From Streptomyces sp. MMG1533 (GTDB taxonomy: Bacteria > Actinomycetota > Actinomycetes > Streptomycetales > Streptomycetaceae), in contig NZ_LGDG01000224.1 in assembly GCF_001279775.1 (NCBI RefSeq), positions 16,228 to 80,227 of the forward strand: 64,000 nt of DNA, written 5' to 3'. The notes beneath the pieces were generated by a model. That model saw nothing but the letters and a program-made list of their open reading frames with translations. It was not told where the DNA came from and did no database searches. The first letter of the stretch is position 1, and each line of letters begins with the position of its first letter. This document shows, piece after piece, positions 38,540-48,300 of the stretch. Both the position numbers and the translations under genes were made by a program.

Positions 38540-38652
38540 GGCGGATCCCTGGGGAAAGGGGGCGGGGAGGGCGTGATCGTAACCTGACATTCCACATGCT
38601 GGGCAATCTGTTCATGTACTGGACACACACGGCTGTCTCGCAGCCCCGTCGA

Positions 38653-38658
38653 CTAGCG
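38653..38658 (+). promoter_or_regulatory. -10 box for a probably leaderless mmuM transcript
   Basis: TAGCGT ends 7 bases before the mmuM ATG at 38666, and no Shine-Dalgarno sequence lies between, so the transcript would start at or just before the ATG. This arrangement is common in Streptomyces. Confidence 0.5.
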
Positions 38659-38665
38659 TCGTGAC

Positions 38666-39592
38666 ATGACCAGCGACAAGCCTTCCTCTCTCTCCGCAGC
38701 CCTCGCCGCCGGGACGGTCGTCCTCGACGGCGGCATGTCCAATCAGCTCGAGTCCGCCGGGCACGACCTGAGCGACGAACTGTGGTCGGCGCGGCTGCTC
38801 GCGGAACGGCCCGAGGCGATCGCCGAGGCGCATCTCGCCTACTTCCTGGCGGGCGCGGACCTGGCGATCACCTCCAGCTACCAGGCGACCTTCGAGGGCT
38901 TCGCGAAGCGGGGGGTCGAGCGGGAGCGGGCAGCCGAACTCCTCGGCCTGAGCGTCGGGTTGGGCCGCGACGCGGCGGCGCAGGCGCGGGCGAAGGGTGT
39001 CACCCGGCCGCTGTGGGTGGCGGCCTCGGTCGGGCCGTACGGCGCGATGCTCGCCGACGGCTCCGAGTACCGGGGCCGGTACGGGCTCGGCGTGGCCGAG
39101 CTCGAGGCCTTCCACCGGCCCCGCCTGGAGGTGCTGGCCGCCGCCGGTCCGGACGTCCTCGCCCTGGAGACGGTGCCCGACGCCGACGAGGCAGAGGCGC
39201 TGCTGCGGGCGGTACGCGGCCTCGGGGTGCCGGCCTGGCTGTCGTACAGCGTCGCGGGCGACCGCACCCGCGCCGGGCAGCCGCTGGAGGAGGCCTTCGC
39301 TCTCGCCGCCGACGCGGACGAGGTCATCGCCGTCGGCGTGAACTGCTGCGTCCCCGAGGATGTCGACAACGCCATCGAGACCGCCGCCCGCGTCACCGGC
39401 AAGCCTGTCGTCGTCTACCCCAACAGCGGCGAAGCCTGGGACGCCGAGGCCCGCGCGTGGCACGGCCGTTCCTCGTTCGCGCCCGAGGAGGTGCGGGGCT
39501 GGCGGGAATCCGGAGCTCGGCTGATCGGCGGGTGCTGCCGGGTGGGGCCGCAGGCGATCGCCTCCATCGCGCGGACGCTCACGGAGGCGTGA
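38666..39592 (+). CDS. mmuM: Homocysteine S-methyltransferase
   Basis: Cytoplasmic zinc enzyme that makes methionine by moving a methyl group from S-methylmethionine or S-adenosylmethionine to homocysteine. The 308-residue protein has the MmuM features: VVLDGGMSNQLE at the start, zinc cysteines in GVNCC (about 227-228) and IGGCC (about 290-291), and VVVYPNSGEAWD. Length is normal for the family. The start ATG 38666 lacks a ribosome binding site and is probably leaderless. The neighbouring divergent permease may bring in the methyl donor. The stop lies in the first unit of an 18-base repeat array. Confidence 0.93.
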   Translation: MTSDKPSSLSAALAAGTVVLDGGMSNQLESAGHDLSDELWSARLLAERPEAIAEAHLAYFLAGADLAITSSYQATFEGFAKRGVERERAAELLGLSVGLGRDAAAQARAKGVTRPLWVAASVGPYGAMLADGSEYRGRYGLGVAELEAFHRPRLEVLAAAGPDVLALETVPDADEAEALLRAVRGLGVPAWLSYSVAGDRTRAGQPLEEAFALAADADEVIAVGVNCCVPEDVDNAIETAARVTGKPVVVYPNSGEAWDAEARAWHGRSSFAPEEVRGWRESGARLIGGCCRVGPQAIASIARTLTEA

Positions 39593-39690
39593 GCCACTGA
39601 CGAGCCTTGAGCCACTGATGAAGCGTGAGCCACTGACGAAGCATGAGTCGCTGACGAAGCCTGAGTCGCTGACGAAGCGTGATGCCGACG
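39583..39690. repeat. 18-bp tandem repeat array after mmuM
   Basis: Six units of the form CGAAGCGTGAGCCACTGA stand head to tail (starts 39583, 39601, 39619, 39637, 39655, 39673). The last one is degenerate. The first unit contains the mmuM stop codon. All frames of the array stay partly open because 18 is divisible by three, but no start with a ribosome binding site is seen. Confidence 0.85.
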
Positions 39691-39756
39691 AGGGCGTGAG
39701 CCCAGTCCTGTCGTTTCCGCTCGTCCCCGTCCCCTACCACTGCTAGCCTCCGCTTC

Positions 39757-39770
39757 GGGAACCGGTTTCC
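39757..39770. promoter_or_regulatory. LacI-type operator GGGAACCGGTTTCC
   Basis: A near-perfect 14-base palindrome, 13 bases after the start of a TAGCCT -10-like box (39744-39749) of the LacI gene at 39836. It probably covers the transcription start and serves autoregulation. The same AACCGGTT core occurs at 53881 and 54073, and in coding sequence at 40879. Confidence 0.65.
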
Positions 39771-39835
39771 ATCCATGTTGCCGCAGTTCCCGAGGGGTGG
39801 GCGCGACGCAGCCCGGGGAGAGGGACGAGGCAGGT

Positions 39836-40921
39836 ATGACGAGAAAGAGCGATGCCGCGGGGCGGAGCACGATCCGGGACGTGGCGACGCGTGCGGGGGT
39901 GTCCGCGTCGACCGTGTCGCGGGTGCTCGGCGGTGTGTACCCGGTGAGCTCGGCGACCCGCACGCGGGTGATGCGGGCGGTCCGTGAGCTGGACTACGTC
40001 GCCGACGCGCGCGCCAAGGCGGTGGCGGGCGTCGGCACGCCCACGCTGGCGTTCGTCCTGGAGGACATCACCGGACCGTCGTTCGCGCTCATGGCGCACG
40101 GCGTGGAGCGCGAGGCGACCCGGCTCGGGCACCTCTGCCTGGTGTGCAGCACGGAGGGCGACGTCCGGCACGAGCTGGAGTTCGTCGAGATGATGCGCGC
40201 CCAGCGGGCCGCCGCCGTGATCCTGGTCGGCGGCGTCGCCGACACCGCCGAGTACCGCGAACGCACCCGCCGTATGGCCGACTCGCTGGCGTCGGCCGGC
40301 TCCCGCCTGGTGCTGTGCGGCCGTCCGACGCTGGGCCCCGGGGCGCCGGTGTCGGTCATCGAGTACGACAACGAGGGCGGCGCCTACGCCCTGGTCGCCC
40401 ATGTCCTGGCGCAGGGGCACCGCCGGGTGCTGTTCCTCGGTGGCAAGCCGGACCACACCACGGCACAGGGCCGGGAGCGCGGCTATCTGGCCGCCCATCG
40501 CGCCCGCGGTCTGGAACCCGACCCGGCGCTCGTGCTGCACGGGGACTTCACCCGCGACGCGGGCCACCGGCTGATGCGCGAGGCCCTGAAGGAAGGGCTG
40601 GAGTTCACGGCCGTGGTCGCCGCCACCGACATGGTCGCGGCGGGCGCGCTGACCGCCCTGCACGAGGCGGGCCTGAACGTGCCGGAGGACGTGTCGCTGG
40701 CCGGCTACGACGACATCCCGTTCGCCCGCGACCTGCACCCCGCGCTGACGACGGTCCACGTCCCCTACGAGGAACTGGGCCGACTCGCCGTGCGCACCGC
40801 GCTGGGCCGCACGACGGAGGCCGGGGCCGACCATCTGCTGCTGGGGACACATGTGGTGGTACGGGACTCGGTGACGGCAACCGGTTTCCAGGTGGGTCCC
40901 GGGCGGCCGGTCTCCGGGTGA
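39836..40921 (+). CDS. LacI family transcriptional regulator
   Basis: 361-residue sugar-responsive repressor. The helix-turn-helix TIRDVATRAGVSASTVSRVL is at about residues 12-31, followed by the hinge and a periplasmic-binding-like domain with YDNEGGAYALVAH and GYDDIPFA. The start is ATG 39836, with GAGGCAGG upstream. It is closely related to the LacI protein at 55701; both have the same YDNEGGAYA and TTAQGR blocks. Neighbours do not reveal the target, but operators of the AACCGGTT class near it and near the ABC importer at 53801 make a regulatory link likely. Confidence 0.92.
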   Translation: MTRKSDAAGRSTIRDVATRAGVSASTVSRVLGGVYPVSSATRTRVMRAVRELDYVADARAKAVAGVGTPTLAFVLEDITGPSFALMAHGVEREATRLGHLCLVCSTEGDVRHELEFVEMMRAQRAAAVILVGGVADTAEYRERTRRMADSLASAGSRLVLCGRPTLGPGAPVSVIEYDNEGGAYALVAHVLAQGHRRVLFLGGKPDHTTAQGRERGYLAAHRARGLEPDPALVLHGDFTRDAGHRLMREALKEGLEFTAVVAATDMVAAGALTALHEAGLNVPEDVSLAGYDDIPFARDLHPALTTVHVPYEELGRLAVRTALGRTTEAGADHLLLGTHVVVRDSVTATGFQVGPGRPVSG

Positions 40922-40926
40922 CCCGA

Positions 40927-41121
40927 TCACGCCGGGTCCGCGGGTGGCTCCTCGGTGCCGAGTGTGTTCGACAGCCCGTACCGGACCTGCACATTCCGGT
41001 GCTCCACGCCGACGTCGACCGGGTCGGGCAGGTTCGTCCTCGTGCTGACCGTGGCCGAGCGCGTGCCCGGACTCCCGCTGAAACGGACGTCCGCTCTCGG
41101 CCGCCGACGGAAACGCAGCAT
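40927..41121 (-). CDS. Small conserved-looking ORF, possibly a broken 3' part
   Basis: 64 residues from ATG 41121 (MLRFRRRPRADVRFSGSPG). It has no ribosome binding site. The frame is the same as that of the repeat protein upstream and is open right back to that protein's TGA stop at 41176. The intervening codons read ADIDFTSTVAAG and look like real protein. It may therefore be a separate small protein with an unusual start or the end of a longer protein cut by a stop. Confidence 0.4.
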   Translation of the reverse strand: MLRFRRRPRADVRFSGSPGTRSATVSTRTNLPDPVDVGVEHRNVQVRYGLSNTLGTEEPPADPA

Positions 41122-41175
41122 GCCGGCCGCGACGGTGGAGGTGAAGTCGATGTCCGCGCGCCGGTGTTCAGGCCT

Positions 41176-42231
41176 TCACGGAGGCCGGCTCTCGTCAGCC
41201 GCCTCCTGCTCCTTCACACGCCTCACCTTTCGACGCGGCGCCGCTGTGCCCCGTCGCGCCGGTACCTCACCACCTTCGGGGGCCCGCCGCCGCGTGCGCG
41301 CGGGGGCTTCACGCGCGGACTTGCCCGCCGCGCGGCCCGTCGCGCCCCCGGCCTTCCCGACGCGTGACGCGTGGCCGCTCGCGGCCTCCGGGACGTCGGA
41401 CACGACCTCTCCGGTGTCCGCCGGCGTCTCGTCGGCCCGCGCGGCGGCTCCCTCCACCGTGTCCCCGGTCCGTTCCGCGAGCCCCGCGACCGCCCTGCCC
41501 GTGTCGTCCCCCAGCCGCCCGACCGCGGTCCCGGCCTCGCTGCCGACACCCTCGACAGCGGTACCGGCCCCGCGCCCCACGTCCTCCACCGCGGTACCGG
41601 CACCACGCCCTACGTCCTCCACCGCGGTACCAGCACCACGCCCTACGTCCTCCACCGCGGTACCAGCACCACGCCCCACGTCTTCCACCGCGGTACCGGC
41701 CCCGCGCCCCACGTCCTCCACCGCCCGGCCTGCGCCACGCCCCACGTCCTCCACCGCCCTGCCTGCACCACGCCCGACCTCGTCGAGCGTGCGACCCGCC
41801 CCGGTCCCCACCGCACGTACGGCGGACCCGACACCCGAGGTCACGTCCCTGAGGATGTCCGGATTACGGTCGATGGTCGTCAGAACCCTCCCGATGACCT
41901 CCACCACATTGTCCAGACGCACCTTCAGCAACGCCTGCGCCTCCACGCCCTTGATGTCGAGGTGGACGGCGCCCAGCGCCACATCGGCCCCCACGTTCAG
42001 CCGGAGCAGGTCGAGCACCTCCGCCTGCAGCGAGACCCTCGCGCGCAGGTCCTCTACGTCCAGGACGATCTCGTCCACCTTCAGCAGCGGGACGTCCAGA
42101 AGAACGTCCGGCTCCGCAGAACCGGCACCGACGAGTTCCTCGTCGGCGTAGTCGTCGGCGTCGTCGTCGGCGTCTTCGTAGTCGTCTTCGTAGTCGGTCG
42201 CCGTCACATCCTCGGTGCCCTCGTCGTCCAT
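41176..42231 (-). CDS. Acidic protein with 11-residue tandem repeats
   Basis: 351 residues, start ATG 42231 after GAGGAG. The first 40 residues are strongly acidic (YEDDYEDADDDADD). About 45-130 is a conserved-looking amphipathic domain (LLDVPLLKVDEIVLDVEDLR, LLRLNVGADVALGAVHLDIKG). About eight copies of VGRGAGTAVED follow, then an alanine-rich section and a lysine/arginine-rich end. Eleven-residue repeats form amphipathic helices in LEA proteins, apolipoproteins and phasins, so binding to a membrane or storage body is possible. There is no signal peptide or catalytic motif, and the function is unknown. Confidence 0.75.
   Translation of the reverse strand: MDDEGTEDVTATDYEDDYEDADDDADDYADEELVGAGSAEPDVLLDVPLLKVDEIVLDVEDLRARVSLQAEVLDLLRLNVGADVALGAVHLDIKGVEAQALLKVRLDNVVEVIGRVLTTIDRNPDILRDVTSGVGSAVRAVGTGAGRTLDEVGRGAGRAVEDVGRGAGRAVEDVGRGAGTAVEDVGRGAGTAVEDVGRGAGTAVEDVGRGAGTAVEDVGRGAGTAVEGVGSEAGTAVGRLGDDTGRAVAGLAERTGDTVEGAAARADETPADTGEVVSDVPEAASGHASRVGKAGGATGRAAGKSAREAPARTRRRAPEGGEVPARRGTAAPRRKVRRVKEQEAADESRPP
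41548..41811. repeat. 33-bp tandem repeats inside the acidic protein gene
   Basis: Eight units of 33 bases encode the 11-residue motif on the minus strand. Four central units are nearly identical at the DNA level (starts 41581, 41614, 41647, 41680), which indicates recent copy-number change by slippage or unequal recombination. Confidence 0.85.
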
Positions 42232-42385
42232 GCCGCTCCTCGAGCACGCTCGCATATATGGATATTTGCGATCTTTCCACCGGCCGAGGGAGGCCGCCAC
42301 CGGTCGACGAGCGGCCCGGCCTCGCCCCAGTGGGCGTGCCGGGCCATGTGCAGGGTGGGCCCGCATCAAACCTGGTGGTGTGTGG

Positions 42386-44002
42386 TCACTGCCGACGGAC
42401 CCCACCGGGGCGGCGCAGACGCCGCACGACCGACCGCGGCTCCACTCGCCGCACGGCCGAACCGACGTCGACCGGATCCGGCTCCGCCGCGGCCGCGGCG
42501 TCCCGGGCCGCCGCGTCCGCCGTCCACACCGCCAGCTCAGGATCTCGTGGACCGTATGCGGTATACGGCTCACCGTCGCCGAAGATCCGCACCGGGTGCG
42601 AGGCGTCCCAGCCCTGCCAGCCGGGGTCGCCATCGGTGGCGAACCGCACCCACGCCCCGTGCATCGCGTCGGCCAGTTCACGCGGGGTTCCCCAGCCCGC
42701 GAGCTTCGCGGAGTCGGGGACCTCGCCGGTGTGGAAGACGAAGCCGAGTTCGAGGGCGTGACAGGCACCGAGACCGGGGAGGTTGGAGGGCCAGGCGAAC
42801 TCGTAGACGTACGACGCCCCCGGGCGGTCGTCGGCGAGGCGGTGCAGCGGGAGGCGGAGCAGGTGGTCGGTGACCATCTGGCCGACGATCTCGACGGTGC
42901 CGGCCTCGGGGTGCAGGGCACGGTAGCCGCGGGGCACCTCGTGGCCGCAGCGGCAGCGGGCCATGGCGCCGGCCAGCGCGACCGCACCGAGCCGGTCGAC
43001 GCGTTCCAGGAGACCGCCGGGCACCAGCCACAGTCGGTACTCTTCGCTGGTCCAGCCCGTCATCAGGTCGACGCCCGCCGCCACGTCACCGTCGATGAGG
43101 GCCTCCAGCGGATCGCGCGGGACCAGGTCACCGTCGACGACGATCCCAAACGCGGGGCCGCCGAGCACCGGGCTACTGAGTTTGCCCACCTCGGCCTGGG
43201 TGCGCAGCAGCAGCTCGCGGTCGACGTCGGCGAACGCGGCGGCGGTGGCGGGGATCTTCAGCCGGGTCGCCATCCGGCGCACCATCCGCCGTACCTTGTC
43301 GCGATCGCTCGCCTCGGGCGGCCCGCTCTGCAAGACCGCGCGCCGGACCAGGCCCTGGGCCTGCGGGGCGGCCAGCAGGGCGCCGGCGCTGATCGCCCCG
43401 GCGGACTGACCGGCCAGCGTCACCCGGTCGGGGTCGCCGCCGAAAGCGGCCACCGACTCGCGCACCCACTGCAGGGCGGCGAGCTGGTCACGCAGGCCGG
43501 CATTGGCGGGGACGTCCGGGAACAGGCCGTAACCCTCCACGCCGAGCCGGTAGTTGACCGACACGAAGACGACCCCGTCGCGGGCGAAGGTGCGCCCGTC
43601 GTACACGGGCACGGCCGACGAGCCCCGGGTGAGGGCGCCGCCGTGCAGCCACACGATGACCGGGAGCCGGGTACCAGGGCCGGGCTCCGGTGTCCAGACG
43701 TTCAGATTGAGGCAGTCGTCGCCGGGCACAACCGGATCGGACAGGTACTGCGCGAAGGCTTCGGAGTACGGCGGTTTCGGCGCCGTCGGCCCGAAGGCGC
43801 CCGCGTCGCGCACGCCGTCCCAGGGCCGGGGCGGCACGGGCGGCCTGAACCGGTGCGGTCCGAAGGGCGGGGCCGCGTAGGGGATGCCCCGGAACACCGC
43901 GACACCGTTTTCGTACCGGCCGCGCACGGCCCCGTGCGGCGTCCTGACCACCGGGTCCCGGCTCGTCCGGCCCGCCTCGTCCGCCTGGTCTGCTGCCGTC
44001 AT
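42386..44002 (-). CDS. Type-B carboxylesterase/lipase family protein
   Basis: 538-residue hydrolase without signal peptide, start ATG 44002. It opens with the family pattern VVRTPHGAVRGRYENGVAVFRGIPYAAPP. The oxyanion hole is in VIVWLHGGAL (about 116-125), the nucleophile Ser200 in LAGQSAGA, and the charge relay glutamate and histidine probably in TGWTSEEYRL and GACHALELGFVF. Type-B esterases act on many carboxylic esters. A role in deacetylating or deesterifying imported pectic products is possible but not shown. It is convergent with nothing close by; the next gene upstream is the secreted lyase at 44110. Confidence 0.9.
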   Translation of the reverse strand: MTAADQADEAGRTSRDPVVRTPHGAVRGRYENGVAVFRGIPYAAPPFGPHRFRPPVPPRPWDGVRDAGAFGPTAPKPPYSEAFAQYLSDPVVPGDDCLNLNVWTPEPGPGTRLPVIVWLHGGALTRGSSAVPVYDGRTFARDGVVFVSVNYRLGVEGYGLFPDVPANAGLRDQLAALQWVRESVAAFGGDPDRVTLAGQSAGAISAGALLAAPQAQGLVRRAVLQSGPPEASDRDKVRRMVRRMATRLKIPATAAAFADVDRELLLRTQAEVGKLSSPVLGGPAFGIVVDGDLVPRDPLEALIDGDVAAGVDLMTGWTSEEYRLWLVPGGLLERVDRLGAVALAGAMARCRCGHEVPRGYRALHPEAGTVEIVGQMVTDHLLRLPLHRLADDRPGASYVYEFAWPSNLPGLGACHALELGFVFHTGEVPDSAKLAGWGTPRELADAMHGAWVRFATDGDPGWQGWDASHPVRIFGDGEPYTAYGPRDPELAVWTADAAARDAAAAAEPDPVDVGSAVRRVEPRSVVRRLRRPGGVRRQ

Positions 44003-44109
44003 ACGCCCACCAGCCTCCCGCACCGCGCTCGTGCACCGCGCTCGTGCACCGTGAACAACAGAGCACCACAGGGTGGCCCGTTATTCCGGCGCACGAGCGC
44101 GGTTTGCGG

Positions 44110-45381
44110 CTATTTGGCGTACATCAGCGTGCCGAAGCCGAGCTGGTCGTAGCCGCCACTGGTGGAGCCGTAGTCACCTCCGCCGCCCTCGGGGGCGACG
44201 AGGTTGTAGTACATCTGCGAGATGTACTTGTCGTCCAGGTACACGCGCCGGTTGTAGTGGAAGTGGAGCTGGGCCCACACCGGACGGACCTGGCCGCGGG
44301 ATCCGGAGTTGATCACCGTCTGTGTGTTCTGGGCACAGGACGTGCCACTGCCCCAGGTGTAGGTGGTGTACGGCACGTTCAGTCCGACGTTGTACTTGGC
44401 GACGTACTGGGCCGCCTTGAAGAACCTCCTGTTGTCGTAGCTGTACAGGTCGGTGCCCTGGTTCCAGGCCATCTCGCAGATGGCACCCATCTGGCCCATG
44501 CCCATCATGGTGTGGCCCTGGTCGCGGCCGGACTCCTGCCACTGGCCGAGGTCGTAGCCCTCGACGTTGGAGTACAGGAACGGAACCGCGTGCTGGATCG
44601 AGCCGTTGCCCGCGCCGGTCTTGAAGTAGTTGACGGCCTGGTCGTACTTGGCGCCGTCGTCGCACAGGATCCCGATGGCCATGATCGAGGCCATGTTGCA
44701 CAGGTCCCAGTTCGCCCAGTAGTTGGTGATGCAGGCCCCGTTGTGGTGGAGCAGGAAGTCGTTGTTCATCGGGTAGAAGACCTTGAGCATCATCTGCTGG
44801 AACCGGGCCAGGTCGAAACCCGGGTACCCGCGCATGAGCTCGGCGGCGTTGGCGAACTCCCATCCGTAGATGCCCGCCGCCAGGAAGCGGTCGGCACTGC
44901 CCTGGATGGAGGTGAGCTTGTTCGACCAGGCGTTGAGGATCCGCACGGCGCAGTCGCCGTGCGCGCTGGTGCCGGCGACGTTCCAGCGCAGGGCGTTCTG
45001 GTAGGCGGCGGCGATGTCGTTGTAGAGGATCCCGTAGTTCTCGGGATAGCCCGATCCGCGGTAGATCGTGGCCTGCGGGTTGGGGTTCCAGGTGGACTGG
45101 GAGTGGGAGTTGGCGGTCAGCTTGTTCCAGCCGGACAGCCAGGGGTCGTCGCCCGCGGCGACCCTGACCTTGGCGCGGTTGATGTCGCCGGCGTTGTGCA
45201 GCATGCCGGGGTGGGCGAAGGCGGCGGGCGCCGCGTCCGCCGTGGTGGCGGCGAACGCGGAGCCCAGCGCGAGAGCGGCGCCGAGACCGCCGGCGGTCTT
45301 GAACAGACCGCGGCGGCTCAGCTCGGTGGGCGGGAGGTACCCGTGGGGGGAAATGCGGCTCATGCGGCTCATGCGGTGCAT
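44110..45381 (-). CDS. Secreted alginate-lyase-family protein
   Basis: 423 residues with a Tat signal (LSRRGLFKTAGG, cleavage near 50). The alpha/alpha toroid of the alginate lyase family (PF05426-like) follows, with AAAYQNALRW, FANAAELMRGYPGF, NWDLCNMASIMAIG, and ESGRDQGHTMMGMGQM, which carries the arginine and histidine typical of the active cleft. Bacteria use such enzymes against uronic-acid polymers of several kinds, so the substrate here may be a pectic or other glucuronan-type chain. It lies 16 bases after the stop of a larger paralogue and forms an operon with it and the beta-helix enzyme. Start ATG 45381, though other ATGs nearby are possible. Confidence 0.85.
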   Translation of the reverse strand: MHRMSRMSRISPHGYLPPTELSRRGLFKTAGGLGAALALGSAFAATTADAAPAAFAHPGMLHNAGDINRAKVRVAAGDDPWLSGWNKLTANSHSQSTWNPNPQATIYRGSGYPENYGILYNDIAAAYQNALRWNVAGTSAHGDCAVRILNAWSNKLTSIQGSADRFLAAGIYGWEFANAAELMRGYPGFDLARFQQMMLKVFYPMNNDFLLHHNGACITNYWANWDLCNMASIMAIGILCDDGAKYDQAVNYFKTGAGNGSIQHAVPFLYSNVEGYDLGQWQESGRDQGHTMMGMGQMGAICEMAWNQGTDLYSYDNRRFFKAAQYVAKYNVGLNVPYTTYTWGSGTSCAQNTQTVINSGSRGQVRPVWAQLHFHYNRRVYLDDKYISQMYYNLVAPEGGGGDYGSTSGGYDQLGFGTLMYAK

Positions 45382-45397
45382 TCCAATCCGTGGGGGA

Positions 45398-48300
45398 TCA
45401 GTCGGTGTTGATGCTCACCTCGTCGAACTGTGTGGTGCCGAGAGCCAAGGGGTTGCGGGAGCAGACCACGAGGCCCACGTAGTAGGGGGCGTCACCGAAG
45501 CCGGGGACCTCGCCGGAGGCGAGGGCGGTCCAGGTGGCGCCGTCATCGGTGGAGACGGCGGCGGCGAAGGCGGTCCCGGTGCGCTTCAGCCGCAGCAGGC
45601 AGGGAAGAGCAACCGTGCCGTTCCCGTTGAAGGTCGACTTGCCGGCGACGGTCGTGCGCAGCATGAGCTGCGCGGTCGTGCCGCCCGTGACGATCACCCC
45701 GGCCGCCTGGTCGAACGGCGACAGGGACTTGGCCATGAGCAGGCCGACGCGGTCGGCGGTGGCCCCCGTGCGGGAGACCAGCCGGGCGGTGACCTCGCAG
45801 TCGCCGGTGACGGGCCGTCGTACGAACTGGCCCGTCATTCCCTGGTTGTTGACGGTGAGGTCGGTTCCGGCGCCCCGCACCACGAAGGTCCCGTCTTCGT
45901 GGGCGGTGCTGCCCGGGGTACGGATCGCGACCACGCCGAGCGTCCCGAAGTCGCGGTCGTCGAGGACGACGTCGCCGAGATCGCCGTAGGTCCAGGGGGC
46001 GGGCGGTGGTGTGCCGACGGTGAGCGTGAGGGTACCGGTGCCGTCTCCGGCCGCGTTGCCCACGGTGGCGGTGACCCTGAACTCGCCGGTCTCGGTCGGA
46101 GTTCCGGAGATGAGGCCGGTGCGCTTGTCGACACGGAGTCCGTCGGGCAGACCGGTCGCGGCGAACCGTATGGGCTCGTGCGAGCCACGCAGCTGGTATT
46201 GGAAGGCGACACCCTTGTTGGCGAACGCCGTGGTGGCGGAGGTGAGTTGGGGCGAGGCAGGGGCCGGCATGCTCGCGGCGGCGGACTCCGACAGCGGGCC
46301 GCGGCCGGCGCAGTTGGTCTTGGCGACGACGTAGTGGTACGTGGTGCCGGGCGTGCCGGTGGCGTCCGCGTACTGGATGCGGGTGCCGAAGCCGACGGGG
46401 CCGATGCCGGTCGCGATCGTGTCGTACGGGCCGTCAGCCTCCGTCGACCGCAGCACCTTGTAGCAGGCCGCGAGGTCCGGGTCGGTCCAGGTCAGCTCGA
46501 CCGCGTCGGCGCCCGCGGTGGCCCGCAGGCCGGTGGCGGCGCGGTCGGGTCGCGGCACGGACCAGACCTCGCCCAAGGTGCGGGAGGTGACGCTGACGTT
46601 GTCGAAGGCACCGGTGCCGGTATCGGCGTAGTCCTCGTCGACGCCGAGGCAGGACGTGAGGGTCAGTCCCGCGTATGCGGCGCGCCCCAACTCGACTTCG
46701 GTGGAGCCGACTTCGGTCCAGCGGATGCCGTCCGGGGAGATGGCGCCGGTGCAGCGGTCGCCCCGGCGGGTCACCCGTACCCAGTACGGCATCCGCATCC
46801 GGTAGCCGTCACCCGCGCCCTCGACGTACGGGGCCGTGAGCGGGGTCGCCGAGTCGGGCAGCGTGCCGAGGTTGGAGATCGGGAAGGCGGCGCTCGAGGT
46901 GATCGCCTGCTGCTGGGAGGGCGGCACCGGCGTGCTCCCGGTCGCGGAGATACCGGCCCCGGTCTCGGGGCGTACGGTCCACACGCCGCTCCAGGTGTGC
47001 AGCGGCAGCCCCTGGATCAGCATCGAGGCATGCGCCGCGTCCGCGCCCAGGGAGGCGCGCAGGGTGACGCCGATCTTGGAGTACTGGGAGCTGAGCGGGA
47101 ACACGATCCGCGCGGTGATCGTGCCGTCGCCGGGCAGCGGCAGGTAGGCGAGGCGGTGGGTGTCGGCGGTGCCGGACGCCTCCAGCACGAACCGCTCGCC
47201 GTCGAAGAGCGCCGAGCCGGGGATCTTCACGTCCCCGACGTCCTGGGTGGTCCAGGGCTCGGGGAGACCTGCGGCGACCGCGGCCCACGCGGAACTGGCG
47301 CTGGTGCCCTGGGAGTTGGTGGCGGTGACTGTGTGGTAGTACCTGTGTCCCGGGCGTACGTCGCGGTCGGTGTACGTCGGCTTGTCGATACCGGTCGCGA
47401 TCTGCTCGTACGGCCCGTCCGGGGCGGTTGCCCTCGAGACCGTGTACGTGTCGGCCCATGCGGTCGGCAGCCAGCTGACGGTGACGGATCTGTCGTCACC
47501 CACCGCGGTGACGCCCGCCGGAGCGGCCGGCGCGGTCGGCGCGGGGGCCTTCGTACCGGCGTAGGTGAAGGTGCCGAAGCTGGGCAGGTCGTCGTTGCTG
47601 CCCTCGACGAGGCGGGCGCCGGCGGTGCCGCGGAAGACGGCCGCCTTGGTGTACGGGGTGTCGAGTCCGCGGACGCCGGCGTAGTGGGCGTAGGCCATCT
47701 CGTAGATCGGGGGCAGGTTGCCGCGGCCGGTCGCCGAGACGGCCTTCTTGATGTACTTGCCGGTGCGGTCGAGGTCCGGGACGAAGGGCACGTCGCCGCC
47801 GAGGTTGTAGCGGGCGGCGTACTCGAAGTTCGCGAGGATGCGGTTGTCGTCGAAGCCCCACAGGTCGACGCCCTGGTTCCAGGCGACCTGCGCGATGTCG
47901 CCGGTCAGGCCGACGGCGAGCTGCTCGTGGCCCTGGTCGCGGCCGCTCTCCTGGCCCTGGCCGTCCGCGGTGACGATGCGGTGGCCGATGCTGCCGTTGC
48001 CGGCGCCGGCCGCGGCGAAGCGCAGAGCGTCCTCGAAGAGGGTGGGCTCCTCGCAGAACACACCGATGGCGAGGATGGTCTGAAGGGCCGTCAGATCCCA
48101 GTTGCCGTTGGCGTACAGCATGTATCCGGACACCGCCGGATACCAGACGTCGAGGAAGGACTCCTCGCAGCGGGCGATGTCCTCGTCCGCCCATCCGTCG
48201 TAGTCGCCGTGCCGCAGCAGCTCGGCCGCGTTGACGAACTTGAAGGCCTGCAGGCCCGCGCCGAGCGGCCCGTCGGCACCGGTGATCATGGTCAGTGACG

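Noticed and set aside
35795..38587. 930-codon open frame across the APH and permease genes on the opposite strand
   Set aside because: Both genes beneath it are clear family members, and the translation is low-complexity G/E/R/V-rich.
39415..39963. Minus-strand ORF with HASSVA or RQWL repeats over the 18-bp array
   Set aside because: It is the open translation of a minisatellite whose unit is divisible by three; no ribosome binding site and no sequence outside the array looks like protein.
41548..41811. 33-bp repeats considered as a CRISPR array
   Set aside because: The units are directly adjacent with no spacers, and they encode an in-frame 11-residue protein repeat.
45068..48298. 1076-codon open frame antisense to the two lyase genes
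   Set aside because: It is a shadow of the conserved lyases with no domain of its own.
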